NCBI GenBank assembly: GCA_047600785.1
Contig: JASGKH010000001.1
Location: 310,001-374,000 of the forward strand
Direction of reading: 5' to 3'
Length of the DNA: 64,000 nucleotides
Source of the DNA: Breznakibacter sp047600785
GTDB lineage: Bacteria > Bacteroidota > Bacteroidia > Bacteroidales > Marinilabiliaceae
How positions within the stretch are numbered: the first letter of the stretch is position 1; each line of letters opens with the position of its first letter. Shown in pieces: positions 55,517 through 64,000 of the stretch. Both the position numbers and the translations under genes were made by a program. The notes under the pieces are model-generated. The model saw nothing but the letters and a program-made list of their open reading frames with translations. It was not told the DNA's origin and searched no databases.

Positions 55517-56101
55517 AACGAAGCAGATGATTGTTGATAGCAAAAATAGAATGGGCAGTTGACGTGGACACAACCATTAGTGTTTGATTATTTAGAGGTT
55601 AGGTGTGGTTTTTATGCCATGATTATTCCTGTTGGCACCCTATTACAAAGAGGGGGTGGCAATGGTTTGTTGGGGGCGTATTCGCTGGTAATAAGGAGGG
55701 GCAGGAAAGTTGCCGGATATTGGTGGGGTGGGTTCGTTTCAAATTCTGGGTTTCAATAAGAAGCTTCCGGCAAGAGTCAGATGCTGGTTGGTTCCCTTTT
55801 AAGGCAAACTGCAAAAAGCCAACCACTCACATCTTCCGCGCCTCTCATCTTCTTGTTGCATACCCTTCTTATGGTATCCAATATACCTTCTTTGGGGGAT
55901 GTTCCGGTTAGTTGATCATCAACATATTTGTAGCAGGGAAATTAAAATGCAAAGCCGATGGACCCAGCTAATTTACAAGAGCGTTTACTGACCCGGCTCA
56001 GAAAAGAATCGCTTAGTCGTTTGGCACATACCGTTTATTGCATACATAAGCAGGAAAAGGATCGGATGGTGCCGGATTTAACTTTTTAAATCAAATAAAA
56101 A
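55517..56101. other. intergenic region between the signalling island and the sulfated-glycan locus
   Basis: 585 bp divergent region that must carry the promoters of both directions. I see no strong promoter match; CATATTTGT near 55922 is a weak -7. A 43-codon frame (see the separate entry) is the only coding candidate. Confidence 0.4.
55958..56089 (+). CDS. possible 43-codon small protein
   Basis: ATG GAC CCA GCT ... TAA encodes a basic, probably helical peptide (starting MDPANLQERLLTRLRKESLS). It ends 12 bp before the PstS-like gene. It might be a leader peptide or chance; no homology is evident to me. Confidence 0.2.
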   Translation: MDPANLQERLLTRLRKESLSRLAHTVYCIHKQEKDRMVPDLTF

Positions 56102-57046
56102 ATGAGAACAGTGAAGCTATTTTATACTGCATTGATATTGTTTGGAATAGTGCTGGGGACCAATGCCCAAACCCAAAGTTCGGCAAGCACTGAGATTCGA
56201 TTGCAGGGGGCCAGGTTCGTTAATCCGCTTATCGAAAAATGGATCTTCGAATACAGCCGTACGCACGGAAATGTAAAAATCGAGCTGAACACATCGCCGG
56301 ATCAGGAACCCGATGCCAGTTTGCAGCTTATTGATGAAGCAACGGTTCCGGCAGGTGAAAAGCTGGTATTCAGCGGACGCTATGCATTGCTCCCGGTAGC
56401 CAACGTGCATAACCCCTTGTTGGAAGAATTGGAGCGAAAGGGAATTGATAAGAAGCTGCTGAAAAAGATTTATTTCGAAAAGGATGTATTCAGCGATGAA
56501 GGTCAGGCGAAAGAAGATCAGAAATGGAACCAACTGACTGTTTATGCCCGTAACGCCCAGGCAGGGACTTCGCAACTTTTTGCCGGTTATTTTGGCGATG
56601 TGCCGACCCGGTTGAGAGGTAAGAAAATCAACGGGGACGATTTCTTTCTGGTGTCTGCGTTGCGCCGTGACTCGCTGGGGCTTTCGTTTAACCATTTAGG
56701 CTATTTGTACGACCTGCAAAGCCGGACGATCAAAGAAGGGCTTCTGCCGTTGCCCATTGAGTTGGGCAGTGGCAGAAAAAACAAGATACTCATCAACGGG
56801 GCCACGTCGCTTGACGTTGTCATACAAACCCTGCAAAATGAACCGTCGGAACTGATTCCGACCACACGTTTTGCATTTCGTTATAAAGCCGGTTCCGAAA
56901 AGCAAGCCGTGTTGGAAGACTTTCTAAAATGGGTTGCCACAGAAGGGCAGGTTTATAACAACCAGTTCGGGATATTGAATCTGGATGCACAAACCATTGC
57001 CCAACAAACCAAAAACTGGAATGAAAGTTTTATAACCGCCCGGTAA
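56102..57046 (+). CDS. PstS-like periplasmic binding protein
   Basis: 314-aa exported protein with a cleavable signal peptide (MRTVKLFYTALILFGIVLGTNA). The mature start IRLQGARFVNPLIEKWIFEYSRTH and the pattern through the body (FSGRYALLPVANVHNPL, ELGSGRKNKILINGATSLD) resemble phosphate-type binding proteins (PBP-like fold). There is no ABC transporter gene nearby; instead a SusC-type gene follows. It could therefore bind a sulfated or phosphorylated sugar, sulfate or phosphate in the periplasm and link anion availability to the locus. The first gene of the locus. Function inferred from fold only. Confidence 0.65.
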   Translation: MRTVKLFYTALILFGIVLGTNAQTQSSASTEIRLQGARFVNPLIEKWIFEYSRTHGNVKIELNTSPDQEPDASLQLIDEATVPAGEKLVFSGRYALLPVANVHNPLLEELERKGIDKKLLKKIYFEKDVFSDEGQAKEDQKWNQLTVYARNAQAGTSQLFAGYFGDVPTRLRGKKINGDDFFLVSALRRDSLGLSFNHLGYLYDLQSRTIKEGLLPLPIELGSGRKNKILINGATSLDVVIQTLQNEPSELIPTTRFAFRYKAGSEKQAVLEDFLKWVATEGQVYNNQFGILNLDAQTIAQQTKNWNESFITAR

Positions 57047-57294
57047 ATTCCAAGACAAGGTTGCCCATTACCCCCATTATTACCGGATGCGAAACCGGGG
57101 ACCTTGTAGAAATTCAAAGCGCATCTGGGCCCCTAGGGCCATTCCTTCCGGCTTTGTGGCAAAGCAACCTGCCCATGGAATGCCTTGTTTCTTCCAATCC
57201 AAAATACCACAGCCGTCGGGCGGCCAACGGCAGTGGAGGGGATTTGTATTGCCTTTGGCGGGCAAGGATTCAAATAAACACAATACATTTTGCA

Positions 57295-60200
57295 ATGAAA
57301 CAAATCGTTAGAATAACCCTGTTGCTATGGGTATTTACGCTAGGTGCGACCTTACGGACGCAGGCACAAACCAATACTAGCCTAAAAGGGGTTGTTTACG
57401 ACGAACGTACCAAACAGCCTTTGACAGGAGTAGCCATTAGGGTAAAGGGAACTGCTACGGGAACCGTTACCGGTCTGGACGGAAAGTTTGACATCGCCCT
57501 TAAACAAGAGTTGCCTGTAAGCTTGGTCGTCAGTTTTTTGGGATACAAGACACAGGAAATAGAGTTTTACGAAATCGATGCCGTTGACATTTATTTGACC
57601 GAAGACATTAATCTCGTCAATTCGGTAGTCGTTATCGGGTATGGCACCCAAAAACGGACCGAACTGACGGGAGCAATTGCGTCGGTCAATGCTTCTGATC
57701 TGAACAAAGGGTCGGTGAGCAGTTTTGACAAAGCCTTGCAGGGACAGATAAGCGGTGTTACCGTCGTCCCTACCTCGGGCCAGCCTGGAGGGGCCACCAG
57801 CATCCGCATACGCGGAGGGAGTTCCATTACCGGAGGCAACGAACCCCTGTATGTCATCGATGGGTTTCCGGTTTACAACACCTCGACCAGCGCATCGACC
57901 ATCAGTGGTTCAGAAACGAGCCCGTTGGCCAACATCAACCCCGGGGACATTGAAAGCATTGACGTGCTGAAAGATGCCTCTGCCACGGCCATTTACGGTT
58001 CGCGCGGCTCGAACGGGGTGGTCATCATCACCACCAAAAAAGGAAAAGCCGATAAGTCGACCATCAGTTACGAAGGAAGCCAGGGCGTGCAATGGCTGAG
58101 CAAAAAGATTGATGTGTTGGGGGCAAAAGATTTCGCCCAGCTGCGAAACGATGCGCTTTATGATGCATACCCGTCGCAGGGGCCGTACCAGTACCTTACC
58201 CCCGAACAAATTGCTGCGCTGGGCGATGGAGTTGACTGGCAGGATGCCGCTTTCCGTAAAGCCGGGGTGTCGAGCCATCAGGTGTCGTTTGCCGGGGGCA
58301 GCGAGAAGAACCGCTATGCCGTGGTTGCCAGTTATTACGACCAGAAAGGCATCCTTGCCAACACAGATTTCAAACGTTTTACCGGACGGATCAACCTTGA
58401 CAACCAACTGACTAAGCGGTTGAAGACCGGCACCTATGTAACGGGAACCAAATCGCATGCCAACGTGGCTCCCAGCGGTATCGTGTCTTCTTTGCTGATA
58501 ATGCCCCCTACGGCCACCATTTATGAGGCCGACGGAAGTTACACGTTGCGCAACCCTTTCGAAAACATCATATCAAACCCCATTGCATCGTTGAAGGAAC
58601 GTACCAACAACAGTGACACCTACCGTGTGCTGGCTAACTTTTTTGCCGATTTGGAGGTCGCCAAAGGGTTGAACCTGAAAATATCGGGTGGCGCAGACAT
58701 TAACCAGAACAAAGAGAACAGCTACATCCCCAGTTCCATTTACGAAGGATTGACCATTGGGGGCCAGGCCCAGATAGGCGTTTACCAGTCGTTTTCATGG
58801 CTGAACGAAAACACGCTGACTTATAATAAGGTTTTTGGGCAGAAACACTTTCTGGATGTTGTGGCCGGTTTTACCCAACAGGAGTTCGAGAGTGAAATTG
58901 TCAGGGCAGGCTCACAGCAGTTTGTGTCTGATGACCTGACGTACAATAGTCTGGGTTCGGGAAACGTGGCCTTAACGCCCTATTCGTATGCCGGCAGCTG
59001 GGGGTTGGTGTCGTACCTGTCGAGGGTAGGATATAACTATGCCCAAAAGTATTATGTGTCGGCCAGCATCAGGGCCGACGGTTCGTCACGCTTCGGAAAG
59101 AACAACAAGTGGGGGTATTTTCCATCGGCGGCCGTATCGTGGAAAATCAGCAATGAAGATTTCTTCAAGCCTTACAAAAGCATCGTGAACGACCTGAAAC
59201 TCAGGGCAAGCTATGGATCGACCGGAAACCAGGAAATAGGGAACTACCAATCACTGTCAACCCTTACGAGCGTAAAATATTTGTTCGACGACAATTTGGT
59301 GACCGGCTTTGTCCCCGGCAATATCGCCAACGACGACTTAGGATGGGAAACCACCAACCAATATGATTTGGGCATTGATCTGGCACTGTACAACAACCGG
59401 GTGGTATTGAATTTCGATACCTATTACAAGAAGACGGTCGATTTGTTGCTGAACGTGGAAATCCCGTGGACGACCGGGCAATCCACTTCGTTGCAGAATT
59501 ATGGGTCGTTGCAGAACAAAGGGTATGAGATCAACCTGTCGACCAAAAACGTTGACGGCAACTTCAAATGGGGTACCACCCTGAATTTTGCGGTTAACCG
59601 TAACGAAGTGCTAAGTATCGGCGATGATTCCTCCGACTCTTACATTAGCGGAAACTACATTGTGAAAGTGGGCCAGCCGTTGGGCACCTATTACGGTACC
59701 GTCACCGATGGCATTTTGCAGGCAGGCGAAGAGGCAGCCAAAGGGGCTTATACCGGAAATGCCACTCCCAAAGCCGGCGACCGGTTATATAAGGACATCA
59801 GCGGCGACGGCAGTTTCACCACTGCGGCCGACCGCGATATTATCGGCAGTGCGCAGCCCGATTTTACTTTTGGCATACGGAACGACTTATCATGGAAAGG
59901 CTTTGATTTGTCGTTCTTTTTTCAGGGAACGTACGGCAACGAAATACTTAACGGCAACAAGCAGTCGCTGGAACTTTTCAATGGCCAGCAAAACGCCTCC
60001 ACATCGGCGCTTAACCGTTACACGTCAGAGAATCCGAGTACCACCATCCCCCGGGCAAAGTTAGACCCGGCCCCTGTGTTCTCGGATCGTTTTATCGAGG
60101 ACGGATCGTTCCTCAAACTTCGGAATGTCACATTGGGGTACAACCTTCCCAAAGCACTCCTCGGCCGTGTAAATCTGGCCGGTGCCCGCGTGTTCGTCAC

Positions 60201-60345
60201 CGGAAACAATTTGCTGACCATTACCAATTACACAGGCTTTGATCCGGAGGTGACATCGGGCGACAACACCGTGTCGCAAGGTACCGATTCGGGAATATAC
60301 CCCGTGGCATCGTCGTATGCCGTCGGCATTTCACTAACGTTTTAG
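57295..60345 (+). CDS. SusC-like TonB-dependent outer-membrane transporter
   Basis: 1016-aa TonB-dependent transporter. The signal peptide starts MKQIVRITLLLWVFTLGATL. A carboxypeptidase-regulatory-like domain follows (about residues 28-110, LKGVVYDERTKQPLTGVAI), then the SusC plug with VVIGYGTQKRTELTGAIAS and GGSSITGGNEPLYVIDGFP, and the beta-barrel to the C-terminal SYAVGISLTF. It is the import channel that pairs with the next gene. An open frame extends upstream to 57061, but the signal peptide begins at 57295. The 248 bp before it show no other gene. Confidence 0.95.
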   Translation: MKQIVRITLLLWVFTLGATLRTQAQTNTSLKGVVYDERTKQPLTGVAIRVKGTATGTVTGLDGKFDIALKQELPVSLVVSFLGYKTQEIEFYEIDAVDIYLTEDINLVNSVVVIGYGTQKRTELTGAIASVNASDLNKGSVSSFDKALQGQISGVTVVPTSGQPGGATSIRIRGGSSITGGNEPLYVIDGFPVYNTSTSASTISGSETSPLANINPGDIESIDVLKDASATAIYGSRGSNGVVIITTKKGKADKSTISYEGSQGVQWLSKKIDVLGAKDFAQLRNDALYDAYPSQGPYQYLTPEQIAALGDGVDWQDAAFRKAGVSSHQVSFAGGSEKNRYAVVASYYDQKGILANTDFKRFTGRINLDNQLTKRLKTGTYVTGTKSHANVAPSGIVSSLLIMPPTATIYEADGSYTLRNPFENIISNPIASLKERTNNSDTYRVLANFFADLEVAKGLNLKISGGADINQNKENSYIPSSIYEGLTIGGQAQIGVYQSFSWLNENTLTYNKVFGQKHFLDVVAGFTQQEFESEIVRAGSQQFVSDDLTYNSLGSGNVALTPYSYAGSWGLVSYLSRVGYNYAQKYYVSASIRADGSSRFGKNNKWGYFPSAAVSWKISNEDFFKPYKSIVNDLKLRASYGSTGNQEIGNYQSLSTLTSVKYLFDDNLVTGFVPGNIANDDLGWETTNQYDLGIDLALYNNRVVLNFDTYYKKTVDLLLNVEIPWTTGQSTSLQNYGSLQNKGYEINLSTKNVDGNFKWGTTLNFAVNRNEVLSIGDDSSDSYISGNYIVKVGQPLGTYYGTVTDGILQAGEEAAKGAYTGNATPKAGDRLYKDISGDGSFTTAADRDIIGSAQPDFTFGIRNDLSWKGFDLSFFFQGTYGNEILNGNKQSLELFNGQQNASTSALNRYTSENPSTTIPRAKLDPAPVFSDRFIEDGSFLKLRNVTLGYNLPKALLGRVNLAGARVFVTGNNLLTITNYTGFDPEVTSGDNTVSQGTDSGIYPVASSYAVGISLTF

Positions 60346-60377
60346 GCTCCTGATACACTGTTTTAATATTGGATAAA

Positions 60378-61847
60378 ATGAAAAAATATACTTTGCTCAT
60401 ACTACCCTTTGTGATATGGGGACTGGCATCGTGCGTGTCGTTGGAGGAAGATCCCGGTTCGCTTTTGACCACCAACCAGTTTTATAAAAAGGATGCCGAC
60501 GCGGTGGCGGCGGTGAACGGTATTTACAATGCCGTTAACAGCACGCAGCACACTTTGTACAACCGCTTGATACAGATTTCCACCGAAATGGCCACCGACG
60601 ATTATGAGGCCGGGCCACGGGCGCGCAATGCACATGTGAGGGCCATTTCGGGGCTTACGCACGATGCGTCCAACGACCGTATGCAGGAAATATGGAGACA
60701 GAGCTACGACGCCATCAACCGAGCCAATGTAGCCATCGACAACATTGACGGAAATCCGGCCATTACAGCCTCTTTGGCCGAACGGCTGGAAGGCGAAGCC
60801 AAATTCCTGAGGGCGCTCAACTATTTCAACCTAGTGCGCTGGTTTGGGGGAGTGCCTTTGATCCTGCACGAAACCAGCTCGCTGACCGCCGACAACCTGT
60901 ACGTGGCTAAATCCACTGAAGCCGAAGTGTATGACCAGATCGAGAAAGACCTGCAAGATGCCGAAAACCTGTTGCCGTTGCCGGGCACATATACAGGAAG
61001 CGATGTGGGAAGAGCCTCGAAAGGGGCCGCCGGCAGTTTGCTGTCGAAAGTATATCTGACCCAGAAGAAATGGGAGTTGGCCGCTTCAAAAAGTTTTGAC
61101 GTCATTGATGCACAATGGTACGAACTGTTCGATGATTTTGCCGATGTGTTTGCATTATCCGCCAAAAACGGAAAAGAGCATATCTTTTCGGCCCAGTTCA
61201 AAGGCAATTCGAACTGGAACGGCAACATGCTGGGCGGTTCGTCGGCCACCACCGATGTGCCGGGCATCAATGGCGACTATGCCGATGCCTTGCATGCCGA
61301 GGGGGGATTGTACCAAAGTTTTTCCGACAACGACAAGCGCAAGGCCGTGACCTTCGTCACCCAAATGGTAAGCCCTACCAATGGGCAAACATACACCATT
61401 AAACCCCACTTTTATAAATATTACGACGAAACCACAGTGGGGAGCCCTTACCAATCGTCGAAAAACACGCCCATTATACGTTACGCGGAAGTGTTGCTGA
61501 TATATGCCGAAGCGTTGAACGAGGCCAACGACGGACCAACCGACCAGGCGTACTGGGCGATCGATGAGGTGCGTAACCGTGCCGGAATTACCAGGCTCAA
61601 AGACACCAGCCCTGCTTTGTCGGTTGACCAGTTCCGCGATTCGGTGTTTCAGGAACGCCGTAAGGAGTTGGTATTCGAGTACCAGCGGTGGTTCGATCTG
61701 GCACGACGCGGGGCCGATTATTACGTGGCAACCTTAAAAGCGGCCGGAAAAACGGCCGCACAGCCCAGGCATATCCATTTCCCGACGCCCCAGCGCGAGC
61801 TGGATTTGAATCCCAAGCTGGAACAACACCCCGATTGGGCCGACTGA
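60378..61847 (+). CDS. SusD/RagB-like surface glycan-binding lipoprotein
   Basis: 489-aa surface lipoprotein with lipobox IWGLASC (Cys19). It has the SusD fold: tetratricopeptide-type helices in the N-terminal half (GSLLTTNQFYKKDADAVAAVNGIYNAV, FLRALNYFNLVRWFGGVPLIL) and the C-terminal signature of RagB/SusD (RNRAGITRL, ERRKELVFEYQRWFDLAR, HIHFPTPQRELDLNPKLEQHP). It captures the glycan and closes the SusC channel. The open frame begins at 60369 (TTG), but the ATG at 60378 begins the signal peptide. It follows SusC by 32 bp. Confidence 0.95.
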   Translation: MKKYTLLILPFVIWGLASCVSLEEDPGSLLTTNQFYKKDADAVAAVNGIYNAVNSTQHTLYNRLIQISTEMATDDYEAGPRARNAHVRAISGLTHDASNDRMQEIWRQSYDAINRANVAIDNIDGNPAITASLAERLEGEAKFLRALNYFNLVRWFGGVPLILHETSSLTADNLYVAKSTEAEVYDQIEKDLQDAENLLPLPGTYTGSDVGRASKGAAGSLLSKVYLTQKKWELAASKSFDVIDAQWYELFDDFADVFALSAKNGKEHIFSAQFKGNSNWNGNMLGGSSATTDVPGINGDYADALHAEGGLYQSFSDNDKRKAVTFVTQMVSPTNGQTYTIKPHFYKYYDETTVGSPYQSSKNTPIIRYAEVLLIYAEALNEANDGPTDQAYWAIDEVRNRAGITRLKDTSPALSVDQFRDSVFQERRKELVFEYQRWFDLARRGADYYVATLKAAGKTAAQPRHIHFPTPQRELDLNPKLEQHPDWAD

Positions 61848-61897
61848 CCGTGTAAGCGCTGCCCGTAAACATGGGAGACATGTCAACGGATGATCGT

Positions 61898-61957
61898 ACC
61901 GGGGCAGATGGATCAATCGCACCGGGGCATACGGTTTAAGCATATCGAAGCATATCG
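61898..61957. repeat. short direct repeats between SusD-like and sulfatase genes
   Basis: ACCGGGGCA occurs at 61898-61906 and 61921-61929, and AAGCATATCG is repeated exactly in tandem at 61938-61947 and 61948-61957. They lie in the 176-bp gap before the first sulfatase and may be a regulatory site or chance. Confidence 0.4.
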
Positions 61958-62023
61958 GGGAGTATTGGCCGGTGTTTCTGACAATGAGAGTTTTGTGTCG
62001 TAACATACCAACATTTTTTCGCC

Positions 62024-63652
62024 ATGTTCAATAAATACACCATGCTTTTGGCCTGTACAATGGCCATGTCGTCGTTCGCGCAAAAGAAAACATCTGCGCA
62101 GGCCAGGCCCAACATCGTCCTGGTTATGGTCGATGATCTGGGGTTCAGCGATCTGTCCCCGTACGGGGGTACAGACATACAAACGCCGAACCTGCAAAAA
62201 CTTGCCGACGAAGGAACCCGGTTCCGCCAGTTCTACAACAACTCCATCAGTGCGCCCACAAGGGCATCGCTTTTGACGGGGCAATACCAGCACAAGGCCG
62301 GGGTAGGATACTTTAACGTCAACTTGGGTTTGCCCGCCTATCAGGGTTTCCTGAACAAAGAGTCGCTCACCCTGGCCGAAGTACTCAAACAAGCCGGCTA
62401 CAGCACCATTATGAGCGGCAAGTGGCACGTGGGCAACGACAGCCTTTATTGGCCAAACCAGCGAGGATTCGATAAATTTTTCGGATTTATCGACGGCGCC
62501 AGTAACTACTTCGATGTGGGCAAACCGGGCGAGTGGCTGCCCACCACACTGGTAAAAAACAATGTCAGGCTGAACCCCCAACCCGGTACGTTTTACCTGA
62601 CCGATGAAATAACTAACAACGCACTGGGCTTTTTGGATGAACAAAGCAGGGAGGACAAACCCTTTTTCCTGTACCTTGCCTACAATGCTCCCCACTGGCC
62701 GCTCCAGGCATTGCCCGAAGACATAGGGAAATACGAAGGCAAATATGCGCTGGGATGGGATTCGTTGCGGAATGTCAGGTCCCAGAATGCCAAGACACTG
62801 GGTGTGGTCGATCCGTCGCACCCCATTGCCCGTCACGACGATGACGTGCCGTTTTGGAACAAGCTCACTTATGATGAAAAAGAGTTGTGGCAGCGGCGCC
62901 AGGAAGTGTATGCCGCCATGATCGATCGTGTGGACCAAAACCTAGGACGCTTGCTCGATAAACTGAAAGAGCTTGGCAAGTACGACAACACCCTTATTGT
63001 GTTCATTTCCGACAATGGGGCCCAAGGAGGCAACGGGTTACGTATATATTCAAACCGGAACACAGGACCTGTGGGAACGGCAGGTTCGTACGAATTTCAG
63101 AACAGCAACTGGTCGCAAACCGGCAATTCACCGTTAAGGGCCTACAAAGGCGTGCCTTACGAAGGAGGTATCAGTTCACCGTTCATTGCATGGTTTCCTT
63201 CGAAAATTGAAAAAGGACGGATTGCCAACGGCGGGGGGCATTTGATTGATCTGGCCCCTACATTCTACGAATTGGCCCAGGCCCAATATCCTGCACGTTA
63301 CAATGGCGTTGGAACCAATCCGCTGGCAGGTAAAAGCCTGTTGCCCGTGCTGACCAGCGGGCAAGACGAGCAGAAACGCGACGAACCATTGTTTTGGGAA
63401 CGCGGTGGCAATCTGGCCGTGCGCGATGGCAAATGGAAACTTGTTTACATTTCCTCGAAAGGCAAGTACGAACTTTACGACATTGGACAGGATAGGGGCG
63501 AGAACAACGATTTGGCCGGGCAGTTTCCCCAGGAAGTGGAGCGCCTGAAAACCGAATATGCACGCTGGGCCAAACAAAATGATGTGGTCGACTATGATTC
63601 GGTTCTTCGTCCCAAACTAAGGGGCGCAGTGCCCGAGCGTGGAGGCTTTTGA
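62024..63652 (+). CDS. serine-type arylsulfatase
   Basis: 542-aa periplasmic sulfatase with a cleavable signal peptide (MFNKYTMLLACTMAMSSFAQ). The active-site motif is SISAPTRASLLTG: serine takes the place of the usual Cys in C/S-x-P-x-R, so formylglycine must be made by an anaerobic radical-SAM maturase. The metal site has VMVDDLGFSD, and the catalytic His/Lys are in SGKWHVGND (near residue 132). FISDNGAQGG is the second Asp-Asn pair. The length is normal for family S1. It probably removes sulfate from the glycan imported by the SusC/D pair. No maturase gene lies in the window. Confidence 0.92.
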   Translation: MFNKYTMLLACTMAMSSFAQKKTSAQARPNIVLVMVDDLGFSDLSPYGGTDIQTPNLQKLADEGTRFRQFYNNSISAPTRASLLTGQYQHKAGVGYFNVNLGLPAYQGFLNKESLTLAEVLKQAGYSTIMSGKWHVGNDSLYWPNQRGFDKFFGFIDGASNYFDVGKPGEWLPTTLVKNNVRLNPQPGTFYLTDEITNNALGFLDEQSREDKPFFLYLAYNAPHWPLQALPEDIGKYEGKYALGWDSLRNVRSQNAKTLGVVDPSHPIARHDDDVPFWNKLTYDEKELWQRRQEVYAAMIDRVDQNLGRLLDKLKELGKYDNTLIVFISDNGAQGGNGLRIYSNRNTGPVGTAGSYEFQNSNWSQTGNSPLRAYKGVPYEGGISSPFIAWFPSKIEKGRIANGGGHLIDLAPTFYELAQAQYPARYNGVGTNPLAGKSLLPVLTSGQDEQKRDEPLFWERGGNLAVRDGKWKLVYISSKGKYELYDIGQDRGENNDLAGQFPQEVERLKTEYARWAKQNDVVDYDSVLRPKLRGAVPERGGF

Positions 63653-63699
63653 ACATGTCCCACCCAAGGTTCCACCTTTAAACAAAAAACAGAACGACC

Positions 63700-64000
63700 A
63701 TGTACAACAAAATATTATTGATGACCGCGTTTGCAGCCACATTTGCCGTACAGGCACAAAAACGTACAACCAAGAACGGCAGGCCCAACATTGTGCTGAT
63801 TTTGGCCGATGACTTGGGTTATTCCGACATTGGTGCATATGGGTCCGAAATCCAAACCCCCAACCTCGACAAATTGGCGTCGGAAGGGGTTCGGGTCCGC
63901 CAATTCTACAACAACTCGATCAGCGCTCCCACCCGTGCGTCGCTTTTAACGGGACAGTACCAGCACAGCGCGGGCGTAGGCGATTTTGCATACGACTTGG
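63700..64000 (+). CDS. serine-type arylsulfatase, 5' part (cut by window end)
   Basis: First 100 codons of a second sulfatase, 47 bp after the first. The signal peptide starts MYNKILLMTAFAATFAVQAQ and PNIVLILADDLGYSDIGAYG carries the metal-binding Asp pair. The active-site motif SISAPTRASLLTGQYQHSAG is again of the serine type. It is clearly a close paralogue of the preceding gene, so the locus carries a tandem pair that may act on different sulfate positions. The 3' end is outside the window. Confidence 0.9.
   Translation, partial: MYNKILLMTAFAATFAVQAQKRTTKNGRPNIVLILADDLGYSDIGAYGSEIQTPNLDKLASEGVRVRQFYNNSISAPTRASLLTGQYQHSAGVGDFAYDL

Noticed and set aside
1..64000. CRISPR arrays, rRNA genes, insertion sequences, integrases
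   Set aside because: No regularly spaced identical repeats, no rRNA-like sequence and no transposase or integrase motif was found on reading the window.

Overview
The window comes from a Bacteroidota chromosome, most likely a Bacteroidales/Marinilabiliales-type anaerobe or facultative anaerobe that degrades sulfated polysaccharides. The evidence is a SusC/SusD pair with sulfatases, an ileS-dksA-lspA cluster, a three-subunit type-B succinate dehydrogenase/fumarate reductase, and several promoters that fit the Bacteroidota pattern (TTTG, about 19-20 bp, TAnnTTTG). Genus and species cannot be read from this sequence alone.

Layout. 0-4.1 kb: 3' part of ileS (with a one-base frameshift), a TraR/DksA-family protein and lspA. 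4.3-24.0 kb: an exopolysaccharide/O-antigen locus. It starts with two tandem SLBB export proteins and a Wzz-type protein, then enters a strikingly AT-rich block (about 10.5-23.2 kb) holding a flippase, five glycosyltransferases (one frameshifted), two polymerase/ligase-like membrane proteins, an acetyltransferase, an OafA-type acyltransferase and an SGNH lipoprotein. It ends with the GC-richer rfbD. 24.1-24.4 kb: tRNA-Cys and tRNA-Arg. 24.4-30.1 kb (minus strand): a LytS-like/PAS histidine kinase, trpS and a GH28 lipoprotein. 30.4-32.8 kb: an M28 peptidase and a CPBP protease. 32.8-37.1 kb (minus): an unknown protein and sdhCAB. 37.4-40.8 kb: an alpha/beta hydrolase and a PBP1A-type transpeptidase. 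40.9-45.9 kb (minus): a membrane LytTR regulator, an SMR exporter, a Crp/Fnr regulator, a lipoprotein, a DsbA-like protein and a VOC protein. 46.0-55.5 kb (minus): a signalling island with two duplicated NarL-type regulators, two very large multi-PAS kinases, an unknown protein and a receiver-only protein. 56.1-64.0 kb: a sulfated-glycan utilisation locus with a PstS-like binding protein, SusC, SusD and two serine-type sulfatases, the second cut by the window end.

How the genes fit together. The 4.3-24 kb genes form a nearly complete assembly and export line for a surface polysaccharide, but no initiating phosphoglycosyl transferase or tyrosine kinase is seen. The 56-64 kb genes import and desulfate a sulfated glycan. 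The signalling island lies directly upstream of that locus, so the two may be linked, but this is only positional.

The most unusual unexplained structure is between the LytTR gene and the SMR gene (41.85-42.10 kb). Three direct repeats at exactly 20-bp period face a -7-like element with no -33 box, followed by a structured stretch of about 160 nt that ends in a strong intrinsic terminator and contains no conventional gene. I read this as a candidate LytTR-controlled small RNA or micropeptide transcript. Two probable homopolymer frameshifts (ileS and one glycosyltransferase) suggest either consensus errors or real decay.
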